From: Xenoacremonium recifei
Lineage: Eukaryota > Ascomycota > Sordariomycetes > Hypocreales > Nectriaceae
Reading direction: 5' to 3'
Assembly (NCBI GenBank): GCA_012184525.1
Contig: WOFQ01000002.1
Location: forward strand, 868,001 to 932,000
DNA: 64,000 bases
Made by a program: the position numbers and the translations under genes
Part shown: in pieces, positions 1-10,100 of the stretch
Position numbering within the stretch: the stretch's first letter is position 1
Layout of the letters: each line of letters begins with the position of its first letter
Notes under the pieces: generated by a model
Told to the model about the DNA's origin: nothing
Seen by the model: the letters and a program-made list of their open reading frames with translations, nothing else
The model's database searches: none

Positions 1-562
1 ACGACCTCGCAGCAGCGCTTCGTCAACACGAGCCGTGCCGGCGACCCTCAGGACAGCACACCTGGCGTCTGGGACACGCTGTACTATCAGGAGACGCTCG
101 GATCTGTCAGCACCCCCAAGCGCGTGTTCAAATTTCCTAGCGATGTTGCCCTGGCCGAGTACTCTGTGACGCGAGGTGACTTTGAGGCCTTTGCTGGCCG
201 GGGTGGCCAAGGCCGCTGGAACACTGTGAGTTGTAATGGAGTGTATGAGTGAAAGAACATGGCTAACGACAACACAGGACTATGCCCGTGCGTACATTCG
301 CCTGAGCATGCTTGGTGTCAACAACATCAACAACCTCCAGGAGTGCACCAAAGTCCTCCCCCTGCAGACCAACGGTTTCAGCCATCCCGATCAGAGCCAA
401 ATCTCGGCCTTCCTCGAGACCGACGACACATCCACTGTATCAAAGAATATCGCCGCCGACCTTCAGAACGGCAAGACCATCTCAACACCTCTGAAGGACA
501 TCCCCAGATCGCACCATCACAACTCCCGTGAGCTTCACGGGCATTTGCATCACCGACACTAA
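1..562 (+). CDS. Class II-type fungal haem peroxidase, C-terminal part (5' end outside window)
   Basis: Secreted haem peroxidase of the lignin/manganese peroxidase-like superfamily, seen only in its last about 169 residues. The visible exons are 1-225 and 278-562, with a GTGAGT...ACACAG intron between them. The first exon has the family pattern of STPGVWDTLYYQETL followed by FPSDVALA. The second reads DYARAYIRLSMLGVNNINNL and then QECTKVLP, the usual end of the peroxidase fold (sample, leucine, glycine, asparagine-rich loop, then a conserved CxxVLP). The haem-ligand and distal histidines lie mainly upstream of the window and cannot be judged. The extreme C-terminus is histidine-rich (HHH near the end and HLHHRH at the end). 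The family call rests on motif resemblance; such genes are less common in ascomycetes than in white-rot basidiomycetes. Confidence 0.72.
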
Positions 563-1112
563 GTCGTAGATCAACAAGAGGGTTGTGGTTGGACGTTGGT
601 CCAGGGAGTTAGTTGACGGGATTTGGATGGAAGGCGTTTCTGCATAGCCATGTTTGAAAAAGGTCATATAACCATATACCCTAATGCACATAATTAGTAA
701 ATACATAATATCAGACGTAGCGTCATATTTGTTCCATTGATAATCGTCCCCATGATGCCAAGACCCGGGGCTTGGGCCGGAGCGTCGGCAGGTTGCTCCG
801 ACGAGGGTCCGGGGGTTAGGCTACCCTCTGGAGACGAGAGAAGGGAAATCTCCCGATATCAAAGCCGGGCGGTACGGTACTCAGGTCTTCTTCACCGGCC
901 CCGTGCCAGCACACCCCGAGGTCCCATAACGGTCCAAATGGGGTCCGGGTCCGGGCAGTTCATGCAACCACTTGTCGCTGAAAAGGCGCGACCCACAGAA
1001 TCTCCGGATCGGCCTCTCGCTTTCTATGAACTCATGAAGACTTCTTCAATTTGACCCTGGAGTTTTCACTCTTCTTCCTCTCTGACACTCGGAAACTTTC
1101 AAGGCCAAGGCA
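563..1112. other. Gene-free region between peroxidase and MFS transporter
   Basis: Holds the 3' flank of the peroxidase and the promoter and leader of the transporter. The first third is AT-rich; the part from about 760 is GC-rich with several CGG/CCG triplets and a CGGAGC inverted repeat at 778-800. Open frames here have no family resemblance. Confidence 0.6.
778..800. promoter_or_regulatory. CGGAGC inverted repeat upstream of the MFS gene
   Basis: CGGAGC at 778-783 and its inverse GCTCCG at 795-800 are separated by 11 bp. Inverted CGG triplets are the usual half-sites of Zn2Cys6 regulators, and such a regulator gene starts at 3380. The site lies about 310 bp before the transporter ATG. Function is inference only. 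Confidence 0.3.
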
Positions 1113-2691
1113 ATGTCGACTACTACCGCCGTCGAACTTCAAGAGGTGTCGGCTTCGGCGTCCACTCGCACGCTTCATTCACCTGCAGACACCCGACCTC
1201 CCGTGGATGAGGTCGCCCAGGCATCCCGACTCGCCGACTCGACTGTGCCCGACGGTGGCTATGGCTGGGTTGTCGTTGCAGGTGGTGCAGTGTTGCTCTG
1301 GTGGGCATCTGGCACTATATACTCGTGGGGAGTTATGCAGACAGCGCTCGTGGAAGACGGACTGTCGACCCCGGCGACGCTCTCCTTCATCGGGTCCTTG
1401 GATGCTTCCCTGGTCTCGGCGCTGGCCATTGTCAATTCCCGCTTGATGCGGGCAGTGGGTATGAAATGGACGGCTGTCTTGGGAATTGCCATCATGGGCG
1501 TGAGTGAGATTGTAAGTGCCTTTGCGGTGAAGAACGTTGGTGCGCTCTTCTTCACCTCGGGCGTATTGATGGGTATCGGTGTGAGGTAAGTCGACCTAGT
1601 GCACCTACAGCTTTTATGAACATACTAAAACCACGTCTTGAAGCCTCTGCATGGTGGTAAGTCCGGATGCTCCCTCAGTTCGTCTCAATTGCTGTTGAGG
1701 CTCAACTCCGTTATGCAGGTAACATTCGCCATAATAGCCCAGTGGTTCAGCAGTAAGCGAGGCCTGGCTAACGGGATCATGTTCGCGGGCGCGGGATTTG
1801 GCGGTGCAGCCATCAGCTTCGCTCTTGATACTCTCATCCAGAAACTCGGGACGGCTTGGGCGTACCGCATCTTAGGCGTAGTCACTCTGGCAACAGGTCT
1901 GCCAGCAGCTTGGGTCATCAGGGAACGCGTAACAGCTCATACGCCTGGGTTTGTCGAGTGGTGCGTCTCTCACCAAGTCTCGTCCAGATAATCATACTGA
2001 CCTCTCAAGGCGACTCTTCAAGTCCTTCACTTTCATCTTGGTATTCGCGGCTAGCGCTGTAGGGACCTTTCCCCTCTTCGTCCCGCCCTTCTTTCTGCCG
2101 CTGTACACGAAATCTCTCGGGTTTCCATCCAGCACCGGAGCGGGCCTGGTTGCCGGGTTCAATCTTGCGTCAGCTGTCGGGCGGATTGTCTGCGGTTTGG
2201 GGTGTGACCGGTTGGGGGCGCTCAACACTCTGTTCCTGTCACTCGTGTTCACGGCAATCAGCATGCTTGCAATATGGCCAGCCTCGACGACGTTGGGACC
2301 CATGATCCTGTTTGTGTTGGTCAACGGCATCTCCAACGGAGGGTTCTTTTCGACGATGCCAACCGTCGTGGGCAACGTGTTCGGCAGCGCGAGAGTTGCC
2401 GTGGCCATGAGTATGATCTTGACGGGCTGGGTGGGTGGATATCTGATGGTAAGGGATTCGACATGATTATATGGGTCTCTCATGAGAGTGATGGTTTTGC
2501 TGACGCGTCTGACGGACGACTAGGGAGCCCCTATTGCAGGCTATCTCCTCGATGCATATGGAGGAGCAGATGCCGGGTTGCAGGCCTATCGGCCGGCCAT
2601 GTTCTATGCGGGATCCTTGGCCCTGGCGGCTGCGGGCATGGTAGGGACGGTGCGGATGCGCAAGAACCGCTCCCCGTGGGCGAGACTGTAG
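1113..2691 (+). CDS. MFS transporter, monocarboxylate transporter-like
   Basis: Plasma-membrane carrier of the major facilitator superfamily, monocarboxylate-porter branch; substrate unknown. Exons are 1113-1585, 1644-1656, 1719-1960, 2010-2448 and 2524-2691, all joining in frame to give 444 residues. The N-terminus is a short cytosolic tail followed by PDGGYGWVVVAGG, the signature that opens helix 1 in this branch. Further membrane helices follow, including AQWFSSKRGLANGIMFAGAG around the loop 4-5 region. The second half has SAVGRIVCGLGCDRLG. The 13-nt second exon restores frame between GVG/S and the VTFAIIAQW helix; without it no continuous helix 4 can be made. A regulator gene follows in the same direction. 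Confidence 0.88.
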
Positions 2692-3379
2692 ACCTCAGCC
2701 GTCAATGAGATAAGATGTCAAGAGGGGCAGAAGCGTGGCATGCAACGCACGAGGCAGGGGTCGCGTCGGGATGTAGAATCAAGATCATCCAAGGAGCGAC
2801 CAGGGGGGGCCAGCTTAGACCAGCTTAGATCGCCTCGTCGGGGAGAACAGATAGCCAAAACGGCTGGGGTCGGGTCATCGGCGAGAAGGGGCGGAGGGAT
2901 TCTCGCGTGCAATCTGCTGGCGTGCGGGATTTGCGAGTGCTAGCCCGGTCTGCGACGTTGTGACGATCAATTCCATTGGACGCGGACGTTGCTGTCACCG
3001 CTTGAGAGTCGCAATCTCCCCGACCCTAGGGCGATGTCGTGATCATGCGGCATTCTGTTGCAAGAGTCGGTCAGCCCATAGTGTCCACCCCGCTGTAGAC
3101 GTGGCTTGGAGCCCGCTGTAAGTGTGGCGCCCCCGAGACCCGACGGGGAATTCAGCAGCTTGACGGGGAGTACGCACTGCCACGCTGCTAGCCCCTGTTA
3201 CAACGGCCCATCGGCGCCTTAGGCCGCCCCCCCTCGAAGCTTAGCACGCAATCGAGGAACTCGCAATCAATCACAAGCTTGTGGCCTGGCATCCATCCCG
3301 CATCGTCGTCGCGACCCCCCGATCGAGACTCTTGCAAAGCCTTTTCTTCGCCTCTCTGCGTGAATCGAACATCGCCGCC
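2692..3379. other. Gene-free region upstream of the double zinc-cluster regulator
   Basis: About 690 bp, GC-rich. It holds a 17-bp imperfect direct repeat at 3089-3128 and two GACGGGGA copies shortly after it. No supported gene. Confidence 0.6.
3089..3128. repeat. Imperfect 17-bp direct repeat in regulator promoter
   Basis: CCCGCTGTAGACGTGGC at 3089-3105 is repeated as CCCGCTGTAAGTGTGGC at 3112-3128, a 23-bp period (about two helical turns). It lies about 250-290 bp before the ATG of the zinc-cluster gene, so it could be a regulatory site, possibly autoregulatory; that is inference. Confidence 0.45.
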
Positions 3380-6154
3380 ATGGGCTGTCGAGTGTGTCGC
3401 GCGCGAAAGGTGCGTCTGTCTACTGACATCTGAAGCTCTGGCCTCACTCACCTCCCCCCCTGCAGGTCAAATGCGATGGACGCCCCAACGGGTGTCGCAA
3501 CTGCGAGCGCCTCCAGCTGGAGTGCGTTGACGACGATGGCGCCTCCAAGTCTGGCCAGCGGTCCGTCCCCGTGTCGCTGCGCAAGATCCGGACCTATCGC
3601 TCGTGCAACAGCTGTCGCGTCTCCAAGACCAAGTGCGATGGCGACCGCCCGAGATGCTCGCGATGCTGCGCCCGGAACCTCGAGTGCCTCTACGACGGCG
3701 GCTCGGCTCCTCGCTGGGCGCGCAACCTGAGCAAGGCGCCGACCTCGGGTTCGGCCGACGAGGACGGCAGCATTTCCAGGGCGTCGTCGATTATCATGGG
3801 AGAGTCCAGCTCGCCGAGCGTCATGCAGTCCCGCGAGTTTGACGACGGCCCGCCCTCGACGCCCGGATCTCGATCCCACCGCGGTCGGACTCTCGAGAAG
3901 AGCGACCCGGCTCATGAAGGCAATCAGGACGTCGATTTTGCCGATGATTCTGAGCTGTCCATCTATTCATGGTAAGCCGACGATACTCCCGCAACCTACT
4001 AGCACAACAATTGACGACCTCGTGTCCTAGGCTCGTATCGCCCGAGCTACCCTCCCAGAATAACATCCGTCACCTGGTCGACCATTACTTCAACAACATA
4101 CATCCCCTCCGCTGCTTCGCCTTCGTGCATCGGCCTTCATTCACTAGACAGTTGGAGAAGGGGTTTGATACTGATGATGAGAAGGCGCTGCTTCACATCA
4201 TGTGCGCCCATGGGGCCAAGTGCGTCACCCTCCGGCCAGACTTCCCACCAGAGCCTAACATGCAAATCATAGATTTTTCGCCTTGGAGCTCGATGCTCAG
4301 GACGAGGCGGCCAAAGCGAGCTTGATCCGCGCTGCTGGAAACAAATGGGCGAGGAGGGCTGAGTACATGGTGCTGGCCAATTTTGGGAAAATCTCTATCC
4401 AGCGATTGATGGTATGCTACCCCTGGCTAATTTTGAGCCCACTAAGCTTATCTATGGAACCCTAGACATCCGTTCTACTATACGACTTTCATTTCCGACT
4501 TGGCGAGTACACCCAGGCTCTGATGGTGAGCGGTCTCGCTGTCCGCATGGCCCATGCTCTACAGGTCAATGTCGAATTCTCCCCCGACATCTTGTGCGCA
4601 GAAGCCAATCCCGATGCCCCTCCGGCTGTGGAGAAAGAATGCCGTCGCCGACTCATGTGGGCTTGCTATATTCTTGATGCTTGGACTGGCAGTGGTGTCG
4701 ACCAATTGACGCTGTTGCGAGAAGCTGACATCAAGATCCAATTGCCTTGCAACGAACGCAATTTCAGACTGAAAATCCCCTGCGTCACTGAAACCCTCGG
4801 CGTTGGTCATGTTCTACAGTTTCTTCCGCCTGCTGTTGTTCCTCGGAGGCCAGCCGCCAACATGGGCATGATGGCATATTATATCCGGATCGTCACCTTG
4901 TGGAAACGCGTTGTCAGGTTCGTTTGAATATTTTTACCATGTATCCGCGCGTTCCCTGTCTCTAACCTCTTTCATAGATACGTAAAACACTTAGATACAA
5001 GTCCACCACCTTGGCTGCCGGAATCTGACTTTGCGGCGCTCGATGCCGACCTTCGTTCATGGGGTAGACACCTCCCCGAATTCGTCTCCTACTCGACCGA
5101 CACAATATACGCGCGTCTCGAGTCACATCAGCTCGGAGGTTTGGTGCTTTTGCATTGCACATACCATCATAATCTTCTGGATCTTTACAGAATCTCGATG
5201 CCAGACCTCTTCAAGTTGAGGAAGCCATTCTATTTCCCACCAAATCAGCACGAGTTCCTCCAGTCACTTCAAGCAGACTGTTTTTACCACGCTCAACAGA
5301 TTGCCAACATCTTAGCTGAGGCTGTTCAACACGGTTCACGGCTTTTAGCGGATAGTCTGCTACCATGCTTCGCATATGATAGTAGTCGAGTAATGCTTTA
5401 CTACATTGCTCGTTTGCTAGATTTGTCTCGACCAGACGCCCAGGCTGTCATCAAAGACGCCATCGATGCCGTTGAGAGCAATGGTAGAATCCTTCGGACT
5501 ATGTCTTCACTCTTCCCTCTTGCCGATTCATTGGTAAGTGGTAGTTCTCTCTCCACTAGATATCCTCCGCTAACCGTCTTCAGGCCACTACAACAGAGCG
5601 CTGGCTCGCCAAGATTCGCCGCAGCTTTAGCCCAGCGGACGAAACAATGAGCGATGTTCAAAATGGTGATGATACGAGCCTTCATGGCCTTGACCAGTAA
5701 GTCTCCATACTATTCCATCGAGCAAAACCTTCGACTAACGCCCCAATCCAGGTCTATTGCTGGTCCCGGAAGTCCCACGCAGAGCACGCCAGATGAAAAT
5801 ATTGGACCATTGGCTCTGTATAGCTTGGCCCGCAGAGATGTTGGCGATTTGCAGGGCCCAGAGATTTCATGGGCGCAGGGGCCGGGCAGCCAAAGTCCCA
5901 CTCTCAGCAGGGCAAATCACGATGCCGCCAGTGTTGAAGGTACCCCTGCGCATTCTGGCCTTCAGCATGAGCAGCCGGTAGTCATACGATCACCACCCGT
6001 GACTGTGCAGTCTTCACACATGGAAGAACATGCCGTCGACCTTAGCGACCTGCAGAACTACCTCTCGTGGGATATGTATGGCATCATGGAGATGAGTGCT
6101 TCGGGTCCTAAGGCGGGTATTGAGGGTAACGGAATACCATCCTGGAACGTGTAA
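3380..6154 (+). CDS. Transcription factor with two tandem Zn2Cys6 clusters and fungal middle homology region
   Basis: Nuclear transcription regulator of 795 residues. Exons: 3380-3409, 3466-3971, 4031-4219, 4273-4411, 4466-4917, 4978-5533, 5584-5696, 5752-6154, all phase-consistent. Cluster 1 has Cys3, 6, 13, 20, 23, 30 and cluster 2 has Cys57, 60, 67, 74, 77, 84; both fit C-x2-C-x6-C-x6-C-x2-C-x6-C exactly, with a 26-residue linker. Intron 1 splits cluster 1 after the ARK triplet. The middle region shows HIMCAHGAKFFALE, GNKWARRAEYMV and LLYDFHFRLGEYTQALM, typical of the fungal_trans (MHR) domain. The C-terminal 200 residues are low-complexity and presumably activate transcription. Most fungal zinc-cluster proteins have one cluster; target genes are unknown, the preceding MFS gene being one possibility. 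Confidence 0.88.
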
Positions 6155-7024
6155 TAATGAGTTTGATACCCCTTCAGATTGTGGAAAACATAATTTGAGA
6201 ATTTCGAGATGATGTGCTTCTGGGTGCGTCTGATAACGGCCTAATGGACGAAAAGTTGGAATGTTATACAGCAATATTGATACTGAATAAAGCCTTCTAT
6301 CGGCTACGCAAGCTCTTTTGTTTTGTCTTGGTGATGTGCCATTGACACATAGTGAAAAGGCTCTTTTGAAAAGTCTTGAGCAGTGGATGTATTCTCATAC
6401 TAAAATATTAACCCGGAGTTTATAAACTTCTCACTTTCGACGTATTAGTAAGAACACGATTGGAAGCGACTTGGATCCTTCCGCCATTCAAATAAGTCAC
6501 ATAAACGTCTTGGTTTATTTCCATCGAAAACAAAACTGTCATCTCCTTAAAGATGCTGAAAGCGAGGCGAGATAATGACTGTCTAGGGTAAGTTAAATAG
6601 TGACTTCGGAAGTCGGAACGTGAATCAACGGAACTCGGGGAAGGAAAGCATGAATAAACACATTTTAAATCACTCTATTACGCTTTTGTAATACTCGGGG
6701 TATAATGCAATTCAAAGTCTCTTTGGGCGCGAATGGTGGTTATAGCGCCGCAAAGCTACCGATTTCTCCTTGGGCCAGCCGTTGCAACTTGACGCAAGAC
6801 CTCTGACAGCTATCTGGTGTAGAAGTTAATAAATGAGGTGCCATTTTCATTTGCTGAAAAGATCTAATGTATTGGCTGTGTCATTAAGCCACAAGACGTC
6901 ATGCCCCATGGGAATGTCATCGCCGCGTGAACCTTGCCCTGACTACCACGATTTCTGAATTATGTCTATATCTGTCTCCCATATGCATAGTTTATCCATC
7001 TTTCTATCCCGGTCTGAAAGTGGC
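6155..7024. other. AT-rich gene-free region between convergent genes
   Basis: About 870 bp between the 3' ends of the regulator and the phosphatase gene. AT-rich and full of stops on both strands; I see no gene, tRNA or repeat in it. Confidence 0.6.
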
Positions 7025-7977
7025 TCACTGCTTTTTTTCTCCCTTGACCAGAATGGCAAGACTGGTCCCCTCCCGCGTCTTACAGGGCTCCAAACCAACA
7101 GCCGCCTGTAATGCCTTGATCGCAAAGCTGTGTACTGTCATGGCTATGAACTCGTTATCATCGCTCTCCCACACATCTTCGAGAGCCCCATGCTTCCTCT
7201 CGACATGCTGCTCATCTGTTTCCGCAAGACTCTCGTTGGCAAAGTAATCCTCTTCGGCGAAGCCATCCTCGAAAGTATAGTCCGGGTAGTTTTCGGCAAT
7301 CCACGAGCGAGTTCGCCGGTAGTCACACTTGTGCATGGTTCTCTGCTCTCTGATGGCTTCTTTGATGACAGGGCGGAAGGGCTGCGAGTGAGATTCGTAT
7401 AATGGGCGGAAAATGTAGTGCGTTGTCTGTAGACACCGAGCAAGGGGACTGGTGTAGAGGGACTCGGGCAGAGGTGCCCCTTCAACGTCGATGAGATTGG
7501 TCCAAAAGACGTTGAGGTCCTTGGCTTGCTGGATGCCAACCTCGGTGAGATGGGCATCGAACCAAGTTTCTTTATCATTCCCGTACTCAAAGGCCCATTT
7601 ACGCTGACGAAAGTTGGCGATTAGCGGGTTTGTACAAGTATTGATTGATGTTTTTAGATGCTACCTACCTGCCATGCTTCGTCTCCGACCTCTACATGGA
7701 GTTTGTTGTGGTAGCCGAATCCATGACGTGTGAGATACAGAACCTTGTACTTGACATTTTCCGGGGAGTTTTTGTTCAGCCACCGGACATAGGTTGCAAA
7801 CCGCACCCAGTCCCTCTTGTCTGATGAGTTAGAGTCATCTGATGGATACGGACGCTTAGGAACGAGCCCAAGGCTGGGCTGCGTGGTGACCTTCTGGTCT
7901 TTGTAGCGGTCCTGGAGGTCGACCAAATTGACAAAGACGTCAGGGTCGGCCTCGAAGGACCACTTGTGGGGCGCCAT
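7025..7977 (-). CDS. Histidine phosphatase (phosphoglycerate mutase-like), PMU1 type
   Basis: Cytosolic phosphomonoesterase of the histidine phosphatase superfamily, 295 residues, close in length and layout to yeast PMU1. Exons (minus strand): 7669-7977 and 7025-7603, intron GTAGGT...CAG. The catalytic motif YLTRHGFGYHN places the nucleophilic histidine at residue 85. Downstream are TSPLARCLQTTHYIF, with the usual arginine, and REQRTMHKCDYRRTRS. The start is the ATG at 7977 in an excellent context (gccATGGcg on the coding strand); the frame is open further upstream but has no other ATG. It is divergent from the sulfatase gene across a 635-bp gap. Substrate is not predictable from sequence. 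Confidence 0.85.
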
Positions 7978-8612
7978 GGCCGGGCTGTCGGATGGAAATA
8001 CCGGAGAAAAGAAGGAAGAAACGGTCACAAGGCAGTTGCAGTGGATATCGAGGATATCGGGCTGGGATTATTGAGTTGGGTAAGAATCTGGCTCCGGACT
8101 CGGACGGAGGATGCAGCTGGTCTGGGACCGGATAGGCTAATGGAGGGGTAGAAAGTCGAATTCCCCCTCCCCCGCATTTGATACCCTGGCGATTATGTGC
8201 TGGCGTCAACCGAGACCAACATGCTTCATTGTGACGATAATCAAGGGATCAGAGTGAGTCAATTCTTGTGATTATTTTAGATACTTGTCATGATATAGCC
8301 TTAATGAATTTCAGAAGAACTCCCATGCTCTTTCCATGAGGCACTTACAAGAAACGGAACGAGCTCCGGATGTCGTCGGAGGTGGAAAACCGCAAATGCC
8401 GCTACGCGCACTCCGCCGGATCATCGCGCCGGGACATCGTAGGCAGTGGACGCATAATAATCGTGGCTCATCACGCAAGCGGGCGAAATCATGTCCGATC
8501 CTCGCAGTTGCTTTTCCAATTCCTTCTTTCCCTTCCAATTCCCTCCTTGAACTGGTCCCAGGCCCATTGACTTGCAAGACCCAGCCTCCGACACGTCTCC
8601 TCAGCAGCTACA
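7978..8612. promoter_or_regulatory. Divergent promoter of phosphatase and sulfatase genes
   Basis: A 635-bp gap between two outward-facing genes. The last 100 bp before the sulfatase ATG are pyrimidine-rich, typical of filamentous-fungal leaders. No gene seen. Confidence 0.5.
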
Positions 8613-10100
8613 ATGGCGCCCAAGAAGAACATCCTACTCTTGATCGCCGACGATCTCGGTCGCGAGCAGATCGGGTGCTATGGCTGCAAGGCCGCCAGCA
8701 CGCCTAACCTGGACAAATTCGCGGCGACCGGGTCCCGGTTCGACATGGCGTTTGCGAGCACTGCGTCTTGCAGTGGCAGCCGAACCACGCTCTACACCGG
8801 ACTTCACACCCACCAGAATGGTAGCTACGGCTTGGTCGGCTCGCGCAATGGCTTCGGGACATTCAACAATATCGAGACTGCTCCGGAGGTCTTCAACAAG
8901 ATTGGCTACAAGACGGGCATCCTGGGCAAGGTGCACGTGGCCCCGGATTCCAAGTACCCGTGGCAGAAGCGTATGGGAGACGATGTGTCCCGAGACACGG
9001 CAAAGGTGGCGGACACGGCCGAGGCCTTCTTTAACGAGGCCAAGGTTGAGGACAAGTCATTCTTCTTGACCATCGGCTACGTCGATCCTCACCGAGTTCT
9101 GGCTACACGGGGCGGTTTTGGAAATGTGGACGGCAATTATGACCCTCGTCTCAAGGACCGCATCTACACGCCGGAAGAGGTCGAGATCCCGCAATTCTTG
9201 CAGGATCTCCCCGAAGTACGCCAAGAGCTTGCTGAGTATTACCGCTCAATCAACCGGCTCGACCAGGGCGTTGGACTTGTGCTGGAGGCGCTTGAGCGGA
9301 CGGGCCTGGCTGACGACACATTGGTCATCTTCCTAAGTGACAACGGGCCACCGTTTGTCAACTCCAAGACGACGCTCTACGATGCGGGCGTGCGGTTGCC
9401 ATTCCTGCTCCGCGTCCCGGGCAAGGCTGCTGGTGTGGTCAACTCCAACTTGATCTCATGGCTCGACGTGCTCCCGACCTTCTTGGACTGGGCTGGCCAC
9501 AAGGACCTTCAGCCTCCAGAGGGCTACGTTGGGCCCCGACGCGGACGCTCTATCCTGCCCATCGCCGACGCCGCGACCCTTGACGACAACTGGGATCACG
9601 TCTTTGGCTCTCACACCTTCCACGAGATCACCAACTTCTGGCCCACGCGCTACATGCGAGATCGAAGATACAAGTACCATCGCAACGTCTGCTGGAAGCT
9701 CGACTTCCCCTTCGCCATGGACCTCTACGCCTCGCTGTCATTCGACGGCGTGCGGAACTCAGCCACGGCCACGACACCGGCGATGATCGGCAAGCGCGCG
9801 CTCAAGAGCTACATCTGCCGCCCGCCAGAGGAGCTGTACGATCTGGCCGAGGACCCCGACGAGGTCAACAACCTGGCGGACAAGCCTGAGCACCGGGAGC
9901 GGCTGCTGGCGATGCGTGGCGCGCTGGAGGACTGGCAGCGACTGACGGAGGACCTGTGGCTGTGGCGCGACGGCATGTCGGTGCACCGGTTCAAGGAATT
10001 CGACTACGAGCGGGAAGGGCTCCTGATTCCGGACCGTTTCGACTTTGACGCTGAACAGCCGGGGACGAAGGGCGTTGCTGGGTACAAGCAGCAGCGATAG
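8613..10100 (+). CDS. Sulfatase (type I arylsulfatase/sulfohydrolase family)
   Basis: Sulfate ester hydrolase, 495 residues in one exon, closest by layout to N-sulfoglucosamine sulfohydrolase-like enzymes. The N-terminus carries NILLLIADDLG, with metal-binding aspartates at residues 13 and 14. The active-site motif is CSGSR (Cys53 to Arg57), where Cys53 should be oxidised to formylglycine; classical enzymes have Pro or Ala at the middle position, here Gly. VIFLSDNG supplies the second metal-binding Asp/Asn pair, followed by TTLYDAGVRLP. The C-terminal part has PPEELYDLAEDPDEVNNLAD, the family tail motif. No signal peptide is seen, so it is probably intracellular and could release sulfate from sulfated scavenged compounds. 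Confidence 0.9.
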   Translation: MAPKKNILLLIADDLGREQIGCYGCKAASTPNLDKFAATGSRFDMAFASTASCSGSRTTLYTGLHTHQNGSYGLVGSRNGFGTFNNIETAPEVFNKIGYKTGILGKVHVAPDSKYPWQKRMGDDVSRDTAKVADTAEAFFNEAKVEDKSFFLTIGYVDPHRVLATRGGFGNVDGNYDPRLKDRIYTPEEVEIPQFLQDLPEVRQELAEYYRSINRLDQGVGLVLEALERTGLADDTLVIFLSDNGPPFVNSKTTLYDAGVRLPFLLRVPGKAAGVVNSNLISWLDVLPTFLDWAGHKDLQPPEGYVGPRRGRSILPIADAATLDDNWDHVFGSHTFHEITNFWPTRYMRDRRYKYHRNVCWKLDFPFAMDLYASLSFDGVRNSATATTPAMIGKRALKSYICRPPEELYDLAEDPDEVNNLADKPEHRERLLAMRGALEDWQRLTEDLWLWRDGMSVHRFKEFDYEREGLLIPDRFDFDAEQPGTKGVAGYKQQR

